Assembly (NCBI RefSeq): GCF_009712035.1
Contig: NZ_VILB01000013.1
Location: forward strand, 602,426-666,425
Length of the DNA stretch: 64,000 nucleotides
From: Anabaena sp. UHCC 0187
GTDB taxonomy: Bacteria; Cyanobacteriota; Cyanobacteriia; Cyanobacteriales; Nostocaceae
Direction of reading: 5' to 3'
Shown here: piece after piece, positions 35,916-45,480 of the stretch
Layout of the letters: each line of letters opens with the position of its first letter
Numbering within the stretch: position 1 is the first letter of the stretch
Notes under the pieces: model-generated
The model's input: only the letters and a program-made list of their open reading frames with translations
Databases searched by the model: none
Told to the model about the DNA's origin: nothing
Made by a program: the position numbers and the translations under genes

Positions 35916-35999
35916 AATTACTAATTACCAATTACCAATTACCAATTACCAATTACCAATTACCAATTACCAATTACCAATTACCAATTACCAATTACA
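35916..35999. repeat. Heptameric tandem repeat, 12 copies of AATTACC
   Basis: 84 bp made of twelve 7-bp units AATTACC; the first unit is AATTACT and the last AATTACA. This matches the short tandemly repeated heptamers known from heterocystous cyanobacteria. The last unit contains the stop codon (complement TAA at 35995-35997) of the NACHT-pentapeptide gene. Confidence 0.95.
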
Positions 36000-38900
36000 G
36001 AGAATGATAAACATCTTCATCTAAGTCCGTTGATAAGATAGGAATACCTTCTGCCATTTGAATTGATGGATCAATTGATGTATGAGATACCCAAATTCCT
36101 GTGTCGCTATGACTGTTAATAGCATCAGGATTGGGAGATAACTCATTTAACTGTAAATCAATGATTGAGGGAAAGTCATTTGCAGATAATAAAGCACCAT
36201 TAAGGATGGCAAATTCCTTATCAGCATCATTTAGAATAGCACCAAATAAGCAAGTATTAGTGAGATTGACGGAGTTGAGATTTACTCCTGTTAAATTGGC
36301 GTTAGAGAGGTTAGCATTAGAGAGATTGGTATTAGTAAGGCTGACTCGTTGAAGATTTGCACCACTGAGGTTTGCGTCACTAAGATTGGCTCGTTGTAAA
36401 TTAGCCTGTTGTAAGTTGGTATTAACTAAATTTGCACCGATTAACTCGGCATCAGATAAATTAACACCTTGAAGATTTGCACCATTCCACATGGCATTTG
36501 CTAATGATGCACCGGAAAGATTGATACCAATTAGAGATTGGGAAAGAATTCGAGATGAAAAAGCGTGTTTGTGTAAAATTCCTATCCGATTCATTAACTC
36601 AATAAGTGCATTAGGATAGAATTCTCTTAAATTTGAGGGATTGCCACAAGGCCAAAAAGTTCTTTTCACTGCGGTAGCAAGATTACAAAGTAGTAAAAAT
36701 ACATTTAATCCGACAACGGCATTTATTTGCTCAACATTAATAGGATTATGGAGAGTTTGTAAATAATTCCAAGCTTGATGGACTATACCTTCATTTAACC
36801 AACGACATTGACAGTAATCACGCCAAAAATCTTCTAGACGTTGATATAAAATTGCCAGGGAAAATGTTTGGTTTTGCCCTTGTTGTAATCCTTCTAATAG
36901 GAGTATTTCCATATCCTCCGAGAGAATACCATAACCAAATAGTTGATAAATCTGCTGGGCAAAACTTACGGAAGAATCAACAATAAAGGTAATTTTCCCA
37001 TAAGTATCCTCTTGCTGTTGGGTAAGTGCTTGTAGTTGACTAACTATAGCTTGGACACAAAGATATTCTCCTAGTTTGGGGTGAGAGAATTCAACTGTGA
37101 TTTGTGGTTCTTTGTCTGTATTAGTGAGACGAGAACGAAAATAAAAAATTGGTAAATTTTGGTTAGTTAATTCTAAAAGTAAGTTAACTTGATAGCGATC
37201 GCTATGGAGAATTTTTAAAGCAATTTCTTGCATTTGATTGAGTAAATCTTGGGGATGACAACCCATAAGCAAATTAGCAATTGCTTCCGGTGTCCGATGA
37301 ATGTGGTTAGTTCCTGCCTGTAATAACATGGTTTTGATGCCATCTGCATGGGGATATCCCAACAACCAACGACTTAAACGATGATATTTTTCCCACAGTA
37401 AAGCCCCATAATTACCTTGTTCATTATGAACTCCTAATTCCAGTAATTCATCATCTAGTAAACCTTCACGGTGTAGAATTCCCAAGATATATAACATCAA
37501 AGGTTGACGCACCAGAGTAGATAATCCTGGTAAATTGGATGGCTTGGCAAATAACCCAGATTTTTTTAAGAAAGTAAAGAAGTTTTGGGCAATAGATAAA
37601 GATTGTACTACTGACCAATGCTGAAACCATTGTCTGAGTTCATCTACATCAAAGGGCTGAATTTTAATTCTTCGTGATATTGGTAATAATTCGGGAGCAA
37701 TTTCCGCGAAAGTTTTGCACCGACTGGTTAATAAAATTTTGTGTTTAGCCTGAGATTGAAATTTAAGCAACTGGTTAATAAAAATGGTTTTTGCCCGATT
37801 ATTTTGCCCAATTGGAGATAATTCATCCAAGCCATCTAGGATTAATAAACACCGAGGATAATCTTGTTGTAGCCAATTTTCTAGATTAATATTTTGATCT
37901 GCAAAAAAAGCAGAATCAAGAGTTTCTATCAAGGTTTTGCCATAATTGATATCTCGTAAACGAATCAATACTGGTATCCAACTAGGATAATATTGCTGTG
38001 CTATTTGTGCTGCCCAAGTTTGACAAAAAGTGGTTTTACCATAACCAGGTTCTGATTCAATCACAGCTATAGTTGTTAAATCATCTAATTGTTGCTGACA
38101 CCAAGCCATTATATCTAAAGGTTTAACATCTTTTTTCTCCGCATCAGTACCACTTTCCTCCCCTAGCAAACCAGTGAGAGGAACATATATATCCTGCAAA
38201 GCAAAGGATTCCATAAATAAAGGTATACTGCGATTTTGCAGGAAGCTGGCTCGGTAATATTCCCGGTATAAATCAATTTTGTCAGCAACTGTCGAGAAAT
38301 TAACTATACCTGATAATTCAATTTGTGAGTTAATAGTATCAGGGGATAATGAATTACCCAAACGGACAAATTTTTGCAGTTGAGCTAAGGGGGCAGCATT
38401 ATTAGCAATAACTATGATTAAGTGACCTGGAAGCGAGTGTAGCAGCCGCTTGATTAATAATTTGGCTTCTGCTTCTTCTGCACCATTAATCACTAACCAG
38501 CCTATTGTGGCATTATTCATCTGTTGAACTAGCAAGGAGTCGGCCACTAAAGTCAATGCTTGTTCAGCTTGTTTATCCGTTAACTTACCTGGACTAAGAT
38601 TTTTGAGCAGTTCTTCTAATTTGCTATCCAAGAGGGTCAGTTCTTCTATTTCTTCATGAATAGGAGCAATAGGAATGATAGCTCTATTCAACCATTGTCT
38701 GTTGAGACTGGCTTCTTGGAGGAGAACTTGTTGTAAAGCTTGGAGATAGGTAATTTGAAACGCTAACCATGTTCCTTCGTTACGTCTTAAAGCCTTTTTT
38801 TTGCTGAGACTACCTAAGACAGTTGCCGTTAATTGGCAGAGCAGGGGCATTTCCTGCCACACTGTATTTAGTGGTAATATTAATACCTCAGCTAAAGTAC

Positions 38901-39045
38901 AAATGTCAAATGGTGTCAGGGTTTGAGCTTCTATCTCTTGGACGATACGATAGGCAATAGCACCGATTTGCCCAGTTGACAACTCTTGATTTTGATTAAG
39001 AGGAAGATGACGCTCTTTTAACCAGCGTCTAATACTAAAGTTCAT
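35995..39045 (-). CDS. NACHT-type NTPase with C-terminal pentapeptide repeats
   Basis: A 1016-aa protein. The N-terminal 300 residues are helical and of unknown type. The NACHT-like NTPase domain has a P-loop (SEPGYGKTTFCQTW, near residue 332) and a Walker B with following acidic residue (CLLILDGLDELSP, near 405). A helical region with no known motif follows. The C-terminus has pentapeptide repeats (GANLQGVNLSDAELIGANLV onward, about 835-938), a beta-helix that may bind nucleic acid or a protein. NACHT-repeat proteins act as sensors in signalling or defence, but the ligand is unknown. The stop codon lies inside the heptamer array. Confidence 0.85.
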   Translation of the reverse strand: MNFSIRRWLKERHLPLNQNQELSTGQIGAIAYRIVQEIEAQTLTPFDICTLAEVLILPLNTVWQEMPLLCQLTATVLGSLSKKKALRRNEGTWLAFQITYLQALQQVLLQEASLNRQWLNRAIIPIAPIHEEIEELTLLDSKLEELLKNLSPGKLTDKQAEQALTLVADSLLVQQMNNATIGWLVINGAEEAEAKLLIKRLLHSLPGHLIIVIANNAAPLAQLQKFVRLGNSLSPDTINSQIELSGIVNFSTVADKIDLYREYYRASFLQNRSIPLFMESFALQDIYVPLTGLLGEESGTDAEKKDVKPLDIMAWCQQQLDDLTTIAVIESEPGYGKTTFCQTWAAQIAQQYYPSWIPVLIRLRDINYGKTLIETLDSAFFADQNINLENWLQQDYPRCLLILDGLDELSPIGQNNRAKTIFINQLLKFQSQAKHKILLTSRCKTFAEIAPELLPISRRIKIQPFDVDELRQWFQHWSVVQSLSIAQNFFTFLKKSGLFAKPSNLPGLSTLVRQPLMLYILGILHREGLLDDELLELGVHNEQGNYGALLWEKYHRLSRWLLGYPHADGIKTMLLQAGTNHIHRTPEAIANLLMGCHPQDLLNQMQEIALKILHSDRYQVNLLLELTNQNLPIFYFRSRLTNTDKEPQITVEFSHPKLGEYLCVQAIVSQLQALTQQQEDTYGKITFIVDSSVSFAQQIYQLFGYGILSEDMEILLLEGLQQGQNQTFSLAILYQRLEDFWRDYCQCRWLNEGIVHQAWNYLQTLHNPINVEQINAVVGLNVFLLLCNLATAVKRTFWPCGNPSNLREFYPNALIELMNRIGILHKHAFSSRILSQSLIGINLSGASLANAMWNGANLQGVNLSDAELIGANLVNTNLQQANLQRANLSDANLSGANLQRVSLTNTNLSNANLSNANLTGVNLNSVNLTNTCLFGAILNDADKEFAILNGALLSANDFPSIIDLQLNELSPNPDAINSHSDTGIWVSHTSIDPSIQMAEGIPILSTDLDEDVYHSL

Positions 39046-39149
39046 TTAATTACACAGTAAATGGCTGGATATTGAAATTATCATACAATTTATGACACAC
39101 TGATTAATAAACAAAAATAGATAACTGTTGGAACTATTTGAGTATACTA

Positions 39150-40862
39150 ATGAACGATTGTCTTTTACAATTATTATTAATTGATCCAGATCCAATTTTC
39201 CGTTTAGGACTAAAGGTAACGCTGGAAGCTACTCCGAATTTACAAGTAATAGCAGATGTTCCCACAGATACTGCTGCTTTACAGATTTTAGCGGAAATAC
39301 TGACTGAAAATCCTCGGAAAATTAAATTAATCATTTTAGCATTAGATCATGATCAGCTAGGTTGGCAATTTTGTCGGCAACTAAAAACTTTATACCCTCA
39401 CATACCTATATTAATCCTGGGTTCCATCTCTCAACCAGAACTACTCATAGCTGCAAAAGCGACAGGGATAAATGGTTATTGTCCTAAAGGTATATCAATT
39501 TCTCAATTAACCCCCATTATTCAAAAAGTAGCTAATGGTGGTTATTATTGGGTAACAGATCCAGAAGTTGCTAATTTTCCCTCTTCTTCTCTACCATTCG
39601 GGAAGTTGCGAAATAATTTACAAACTTCAGGAACTCACTACATTGATCAGACTCTGGATAAAGTTATAGAACAATTAAAACTACCGGGAATAACCCTATT
39701 AGATCAAGCAATTTTAGCAGGACAACGGCGCGAACTTTTAGCGGCTCGCTGGATTGTTAATCACTTATTGATAGTACCCAAGGAAAGACAAAAACCATTA
39801 CCAGAACAACCATTGCCATCCTTAGATATTTCTCCTAGTCAGGCTATTATCAAATCAGATATAGGAACATTAATAAATGTACCATCTGTAGTTAGTTCGC
39901 AACAATTACATTCTGAATTATTGACATTATGTTTAAGTAAACTCCAATTTCCTTTGGAAAATATCAGTAATACTCCTTTGGAAATTGATATGCTCCGAGA
40001 AGATAAAAAACGGGAGTTGCTTTATATTATTTTCCATAAATTTTCTAAGCAGTTGGATGAAATAAGTTCTTTTAATTTTGATAGCAATCAACTATTCAAT
40101 TTAAAAGATCAGATTGTATTAGAGTTATGGCAATTTACTATCACAGAGTTTTTTGGTAATTACTCCCGTATTTATTTAGATAAACAAGAAATTAATTTGG
40201 TTAAATTCTTATTAGATAAAACCACAAGTTCACAAACAGAAATAATCAAGAAAGTTCCCTTGCTTTTTGAACTATTATCTTATTTATTATTATTTACAGA
40301 TTTATATGTTGATAATATTTCTTATCCAGCAGGTAGCAAAGAAGCTCAATCTCAAGCCTTAGTAATTTTAGAAAATTTATTAATTCACATCGCTAATACT
40401 GTAATTCAACCATTGTTAAATTATTTAGCAGATGTCGAAACCATCAAGCAAAACTTTTATCATCGGCAAATGATTTCCACCAGAGAAATTGAGAAATTTA
40501 GAAATAATTTATCTTGGAAATACCAATTAAATCAATATATAAATGAAGCGCAAACAATTTTTGAAAGTCGTTATGAATTATTTATTTTTGCCCCTCGTGG
40601 TATTGCTAAAATATCAATTTATGCTGCTCGTAACCAAGAACTAGCCGAACTTTCTGGTATTCCTCTAGGGGTAACATTGATCTTAGAATTTCGGGATGCT
40701 ATTTCTCCACGCATACAATCATTAGTAGGTTTTTTAGGAAATGGAATTGTGTTTGTCCTGACTCAAGTAATTGGCAAAGGTTTAGGTTTAATTGGTCGGG
40801 GTATTTTACAAGGAATTGGTAGCGTTTCTTTCATAGAAAAGAGACAACGTAAGAATAGGTAA
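39150..40862 (+). CDS. Response-regulator-like protein with DUF3685
   Basis: A 570-aa protein. Residues 1-125 resemble a receiver domain: acidic pair in LLIDPDPIFRLGLKVTLEA, strand LIILALDHDQLG at the phosphoacceptor position, and a Lys in GINGYCPKGISISQL. The rest (about 150-570) is the cyanobacterial DUF3685 domain, ending with IGKGLGLIGRGILQGIGSVS, a possible membrane-associating helix. The output mode is unknown. It is divergent from the NACHT gene with 104 bp between starts. ATG 39150 is preferred over the TTG-like start at 39138 because it gives the normal receiver start. Confidence 0.78.
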   Translation: MNDCLLQLLLIDPDPIFRLGLKVTLEATPNLQVIADVPTDTAALQILAEILTENPRKIKLIILALDHDQLGWQFCRQLKTLYPHIPILILGSISQPELLIAAKATGINGYCPKGISISQLTPIIQKVANGGYYWVTDPEVANFPSSSLPFGKLRNNLQTSGTHYIDQTLDKVIEQLKLPGITLLDQAILAGQRRELLAARWIVNHLLIVPKERQKPLPEQPLPSLDISPSQAIIKSDIGTLINVPSVVSSQQLHSELLTLCLSKLQFPLENISNTPLEIDMLREDKKRELLYIIFHKFSKQLDEISSFNFDSNQLFNLKDQIVLELWQFTITEFFGNYSRIYLDKQEINLVKFLLDKTTSSQTEIIKKVPLLFELLSYLLLFTDLYVDNISYPAGSKEAQSQALVILENLLIHIANTVIQPLLNYLADVETIKQNFYHRQMISTREIEKFRNNLSWKYQLNQYINEAQTIFESRYELFIFAPRGIAKISIYAARNQELAELSGIPLGVTLILEFRDAISPRIQSLVGFLGNGIVFVLTQVIGKGLGLIGRGILQGIGSVSFIEKRQRKNR

Positions 40863-40875
40863 TTTGCTCTTCTAC

Positions 40876-43800
40876 CTATTCCCTATTTTCTAAAATTTGT
40901 TTGAGCATTTCTGCAAGCTGTTTTAGTTTTACAGGTTTACTTAAATACTCATTAGCACCTGCTTTTAGACATTTTTCCTGATCACCAGACATAGCTAAGG
41001 CTGTGAGAGCAATAATGGGAATGGAGGCTAATTGGGGATTGGCACGAATTTGGCGGATTGCTTCTAATCCGTCCATTTCTGGCATTTGGATATCCATGAG
41101 AATCACATTAGGACTGCGAAGGGTAGCCAGGTTGATTGCCTCCTGGCCATTGGTAGCTAAGATGAGATCATAGCCGCGAGCTTCCAGATAATCCCAAATG
41201 GTATCCACGTTTGTTTGATTATCTTCTGCCACTAAGATTAATGGCCGATAAGTGACCGATTTGGGTGCAATAATGTCAGCTTCGTCTACAGTAGAAGTGC
41301 CAGTAGGTGGTAAAGTAGAAGCAAGTGGCTGTTTGCGGATGTAGGGTAAGCTCACGGTAAAGCAACTACCTTGGTCTATTTCACTGGTGATAGTGATGGA
41401 AGCACCATGTAATTCGACAATTTGTTTAACTAAAGTCAGTCCTAAACCTGTACCTGCATACTTACGATTTAGGTTGCTGTCAATCTGAATAAAGGGTTGA
41501 AAGAGTTTATCTTGATCAGTGGCAGCGATGCCAATACCTGTGTCAATGATGGAAAAGCAGAGAGAATAGAGAAATTCTGACTCACTTGGACAATTATGTT
41601 CATTGAGTGGACAGACTTCTAGATATTCTAGATGAACGCGTAGGGTTACTTGCCCACCATTGGGAGTAAATTTGACAGCATTATTGAGTAAATTAATTAA
41701 TACCTGCCGCATTCTTCGTTCATCAACAATGATTTCTCCCAAGTCTTCTTGAAAGTCACTTTTGAGTTGAATGCTTTTGTGAATTGCCTGTTGTTTCACA
41801 AAGGCTAGACTAGAGTTGCACAGTTGGATGACCGCAACGGGGGTCATTTCCAGTTCTAGCTTGCCGGCTTCAATTTTAGAGACATCGAGGATGTCGTTAA
41901 TTAATTCCAGTAGATGTCTACCACTGCGTTCAATTGTGGCGATTAGTTTTTGCTGACGTTCATTAAGTCCGCCAAAAACTTCTTCCTGTAAAGCTTCGGA
42001 CATACCCAAAATAGCATTCAGGGGAGTACGGAGTTCATGACTCATGTTAGCGAGGAATTCATCTTTGAGGCGGGTAGCGCGGATAAGTTCGGCATTGGAA
42101 CGTTCTAGTTTTTGCTCGTATTCCTTACGAACTCGCATATCACGGAGAATGGTTGAGAAAAATTCTACCTCTCCTTGGAGAGATTTATGGGCGATAATCA
42201 GTTGGGATACAGGAATTTCTTCTCCCTGAGCATTTAACAATGCTGTTTCTCCTACCCACGTACCGTTAGCGATCGCAGTTGGTAATCCCTGCTGCATAAC
42301 CAGTTCTATTGCCCATTGGGGATGATAATCGCCAATGTGACGTTGTTTAATGAGTTGATGATCATCCACACCCCAAAGCCGTTTAAACTCAGTATTACTC
42401 CAGAGGATATTACCTGTTGCGTCTGACATCCCAATGTAATCGGTTGAACCTTCGAGGATGGCAATTAGTCGCTGTTGTTCTTGTTCTAGGCGTTTGCGTT
42501 CATTAATATCAGTAACTGTACCAACGTAACCAATAACTGTGCCGTTTATGTCTTTTTCTTCTACAGACTGTCCAAATACCCAGTATGTTTTACCGTCAGG
42601 TCGTTGAAAACGATATTCTAAACTGAACATTTCGCCAGATTGAGTGCAATCATACCATTTCGCAGCGATCGCTGGACGATCTTCAGGGTGTAGGGCATTC
42701 TCCCATCCGTAGCCTAAAGCGGAATCATAACTTATTCCCGCTAATTCGCACCAGCGCTCATTGACATATAGACAACGTCCCTGGGCATCGGTGCGGAATA
42801 TACCCACAGGGGCGGCGGCTGCCAAGGTTAAGTAGCGTTGTTCACTAGCTTTTAAGGCTTCCTCTGCTAGTTTGCGAGCGGTAATATCCTGAGCAGTGCC
42901 AATAGTTTGCTTAACTTTGCCGTTTTTATCTCGCATAAATACGGAATCTCGACTATAAAGCCAACGCCACTGGCCATTAGCGTGCTGCATCCGATATTCA
43001 AATTCTACAATTTCCTCATTCTGGGCAGCATAAAATTGCTCATAGTGGGCTGGGACTCGCAGCAGATCATCGGGATGAATGACATTGTGGAAGAAGTCAG
43101 ATTTCATGTCCTTAACCTCTTCGGGCGTATAGCCTAAGATAGTCGCAATCTCCCGGTTGACGTAAACATTGCGCTTCTCTTCTATGTCATAGAGATAGAG
43201 TATGTTAGGGGAGGCATTGGCAATCTGCTCAATAAATTGCTGACTTTCTTGGAAAGCAATTTCTGCTTGTTTGCGGGCTGTAATGTCTGTCGTTGAGCCG
43301 CTGATCCGAATAACCTCACCGGATTCATCCCGTAATGCTTGCCCTCGATCCAGTACCCACATATAGGAACAGTCTTTGCATTGCACCCGATATTCCATTT
43401 CAAAAAACTCGGTTTTGCCGACAAGGTGATCCTCAAGGGCGATGATGAACTGATCATAATCATCGGGATGAATACGGGTTAAACATTCTTCTATACTGTC
43501 GCCAATTTCATCTTCACTGAACCCACGCATGGTTTTCCAGCGGCTGGAGAAGAAGACTTTATTGGTTTTAAAATTCCGATCCCAGATACCATCATTAGTT
43601 CCCTTAAGAGCGAACTGCCAGCGTTCTTCACTGTCTCGCAGTGCCGCGGTTCGTTCTTCCACCTTAATTTCTAGTTCCTGGTTTAACTGCTCCAATACTT
43701 TTTCTGTCTGCACGCGCAAAGTCAGGGCTTTTTGATGTCCGATTGCTTGCTGAATAGCTATCGCTAATTGCACGGCTATCTCATCTAGTAAGGTCAAGTC

Positions 43801-45231
43801 GTCAGCGTCCCAAGTATAATAGTTTGCACAGTGATGCCCAATTAATAATCCCCACAAGTTTCCCGAAACCAAAATTGGGACAACTAGATTGGCTTTTACC
43901 TGATATGTCCCTAATAGTTGCAGGTAACATTCTGGATACCCAGCTTCGTGGATGTTATTAATGGCAATGATCTGCCCTGTTCCATATAGTTCCACGGCTT
44001 GCTGTTGAAAACATGAATCTTCAATACGATCATTGATAGATATAGCCCAACCTTCACCTACAGACTCGGCAACAACGATACCGCTAAAATCTAACTCAAA
44101 CCGATACACAAGAAGGCGATCGCATTTTAAAAGTCTCCGCACTTCTGTTACGGTTGTATTGAGAATTTCCTGTACATTTAGGGAAGACCGCAGTTGAATA
44201 GAAATTCTGGCCAATAATTTTTCCCGTTGTACCTGCATCTCTAAAGCGGCAGTGCGCTCTTGTACTTGAGCTTCTAGTTCAGCATTGCGAGCTTCTAATA
44301 ACTCTAGTTTCTCAGACTCCAAGCGGGATACTTTTTCTTCTAGGGTTTCTACCATGCGGTAGATTTCCGTAGGATTGAGTACATTTAACAGACTGGTTTG
44401 GGTAACAATTCCCAATAACCTATTCTCTGCGTCAGTCACTACCACCCGATTAATTTGTCGTTCTTGCATCAATATCCGTACTGACCAAAGGGAGATATCT
44501 CCCCGCATAGAAAACACAGGGGTACTCATGACTACCTGTGCCTGTATTGATGCAAAATCTAGCTCTAACGCTAAAAACTGGACGATATCCCGCTCGGTGA
44601 CAATTCCTAGGGGAAATAAATCCTGCTCTAGTGTCTCCACAATTACCACTGAACTAACCTGATATTCCGTCATCAGTTGGGTTAGTTCCAAGATGGTAGC
44701 AGTAGGTTGAGCGTGAATCACTTGTGTAGTCATCACTTCGGACGCTACCCGCAAATGTAATAAATCAATGGGGCGCAATAGTTGCCGTAAGCTATCATGG
44801 GTAAGTAATCCTACTACTGCTCCATGTTTATCTAATAAAGGTAAATGGCGAATATGATGGCGTTGAAAAATTTCCAGCGCCACAAAGATGTTTGTAAATT
44901 CTGTAATTTCCAGGCTCAGAACTGGAGAAATCATCACTTCCGCAATGAGCAAATCTGCTAAATTATTTTCTGTAGCACTCAGTCTCACTAAATCACGTTC
45001 GGTAACAACCCCCACTAACTGATTGTCTTCTACTACTAACACACAACTACTCTGAGCATGAGCCAGCATCAGTTGGGCTTCGCTGTCAACCTCACAGCTA
45101 AAGGAGCAAGTTTTGCCACCCGCACTCATTAAAGCGATTGCTTCTACTACATGAGCAGTTGGCGCTATTATCAAAGGATGGCGAGCAATAGCAGTTTCTA
45201 AGTTGATGTCTGTAAGAGTAATGGGAGACAT
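40876..45231 (-). CDS. Hybrid sensor histidine kinase: CBS x4, GAF, PAS x4, HisKA, HATPase, REC
   Basis: A 1451-aa protein (start ATG 45231; an upstream GTG at 45246 is also open). Four CBS repeats occupy about 15-300, then a coiled coil, a GAF domain (350-500) and four PAS domains (540-1045). The HisKA box is FLANMSHELRTPLNAILGMS. The HATPase has LLNNAVKFTPNGGQVTLRV and GTGLGLTLVKQIVELHGA. The C-terminal receiver carries the phosphoacceptor in ILMDIQMPEMDGLEAIRQIR. It is soluble with no transmembrane segments. CBS domains usually bind adenyl nucleotides. The GAF has a Cys (residue 435) at the position of the bilin-binding Cys in cyanobacteriochromes, in the context PECYLQLL, where most have CH; bilin binding is therefore possible but uncertain. 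Confidence 0.93.
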   Translation of the reverse strand: MSPITLTDINLETAIARHPLIIAPTAHVVEAIALMSAGGKTCSFSCEVDSEAQLMLAHAQSSCVLVVEDNQLVGVVTERDLVRLSATENNLADLLIAEVMISPVLSLEITEFTNIFVALEIFQRHHIRHLPLLDKHGAVVGLLTHDSLRQLLRPIDLLHLRVASEVMTTQVIHAQPTATILELTQLMTEYQVSSVVIVETLEQDLFPLGIVTERDIVQFLALELDFASIQAQVVMSTPVFSMRGDISLWSVRILMQERQINRVVVTDAENRLLGIVTQTSLLNVLNPTEIYRMVETLEEKVSRLESEKLELLEARNAELEAQVQERTAALEMQVQREKLLARISIQLRSSLNVQEILNTTVTEVRRLLKCDRLLVYRFELDFSGIVVAESVGEGWAISINDRIEDSCFQQQAVELYGTGQIIAINNIHEAGYPECYLQLLGTYQVKANLVVPILVSGNLWGLLIGHHCANYYTWDADDLTLLDEIAVQLAIAIQQAIGHQKALTLRVQTEKVLEQLNQELEIKVEERTAALRDSEERWQFALKGTNDGIWDRNFKTNKVFFSSRWKTMRGFSEDEIGDSIEECLTRIHPDDYDQFIIALEDHLVGKTEFFEMEYRVQCKDCSYMWVLDRGQALRDESGEVIRISGSTTDITARKQAEIAFQESQQFIEQIANASPNILYLYDIEEKRNVYVNREIATILGYTPEEVKDMKSDFFHNVIHPDDLLRVPAHYEQFYAAQNEEIVEFEYRMQHANGQWRWLYSRDSVFMRDKNGKVKQTIGTAQDITARKLAEEALKASEQRYLTLAAAAPVGIFRTDAQGRCLYVNERWCELAGISYDSALGYGWENALHPEDRPAIAAKWYDCTQSGEMFSLEYRFQRPDGKTYWVFGQSVEEKDINGTVIGYVGTVTDINERKRLEQEQQRLIAILEGSTDYIGMSDATGNILWSNTEFKRLWGVDDHQLIKQRHIGDYHPQWAIELVMQQGLPTAIANGTWVGETALLNAQGEEIPVSQLIIAHKSLQGEVEFFSTILRDMRVRKEYEQKLERSNAELIRATRLKDEFLANMSHELRTPLNAILGMSEALQEEVFGGLNERQQKLIATIERSGRHLLELINDILDVSKIEAGKLELEMTPVAVIQLCNSSLAFVKQQAIHKSIQLKSDFQEDLGEIIVDERRMRQVLINLLNNAVKFTPNGGQVTLRVHLEYLEVCPLNEHNCPSESEFLYSLCFSIIDTGIGIAATDQDKLFQPFIQIDSNLNRKYAGTGLGLTLVKQIVELHGASITITSEIDQGSCFTVSLPYIRKQPLASTLPPTGTSTVDEADIIAPKSVTYRPLILVAEDNQTNVDTIWDYLEARGYDLILATNGQEAINLATLRSPNVILMDIQMPEMDGLEAIRQIRANPQLASIPIIALTALAMSGDQEKCLKAGANEYLSKPVKLKQLAEMLKQILENRE

Positions 45232-45279
45232 TTTGTTAGTTAACACAGAATTTGTGCCTGGGCTGAGTGCTTAATAACA

Positions 45280-45480
45280 GATTTTTATTAGTATATTTGA
45301 ATATAATGCACTTTGACACTCTCAGGGCTAAAGCCGCTGAGATTCTTTGATCAAAGACATGACTTGCTCAGACAGGATTACTCCAACCTGAGTAGAGGAC
45401 TCATCTCCTAAAGCGTTACTCATGTCTAGCATGAAGGTTTCGGTATGCCCTACCGTACCCAATCCCCGACGAAGGATATT
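45280..45480 (-). ncRNA. Candidate omega-RNA overlapping the tnpB 3' end
   Basis: Inferred from the known layout of TnpB elements: the guide scaffold overlaps the tnpB 3' end and the right-end hairpin (45321-45341), with the guide reading the flank just beyond it (below about 45321). The ends are estimates and no RNA data exist here. Confidence 0.35.

Noticed and set aside
35830-35999. Possible CRISPR array in the repeat-rich stretch
   Set aside because: The units are 7 bp long with no spacers, which is a short tandem repeat and not a CRISPR.
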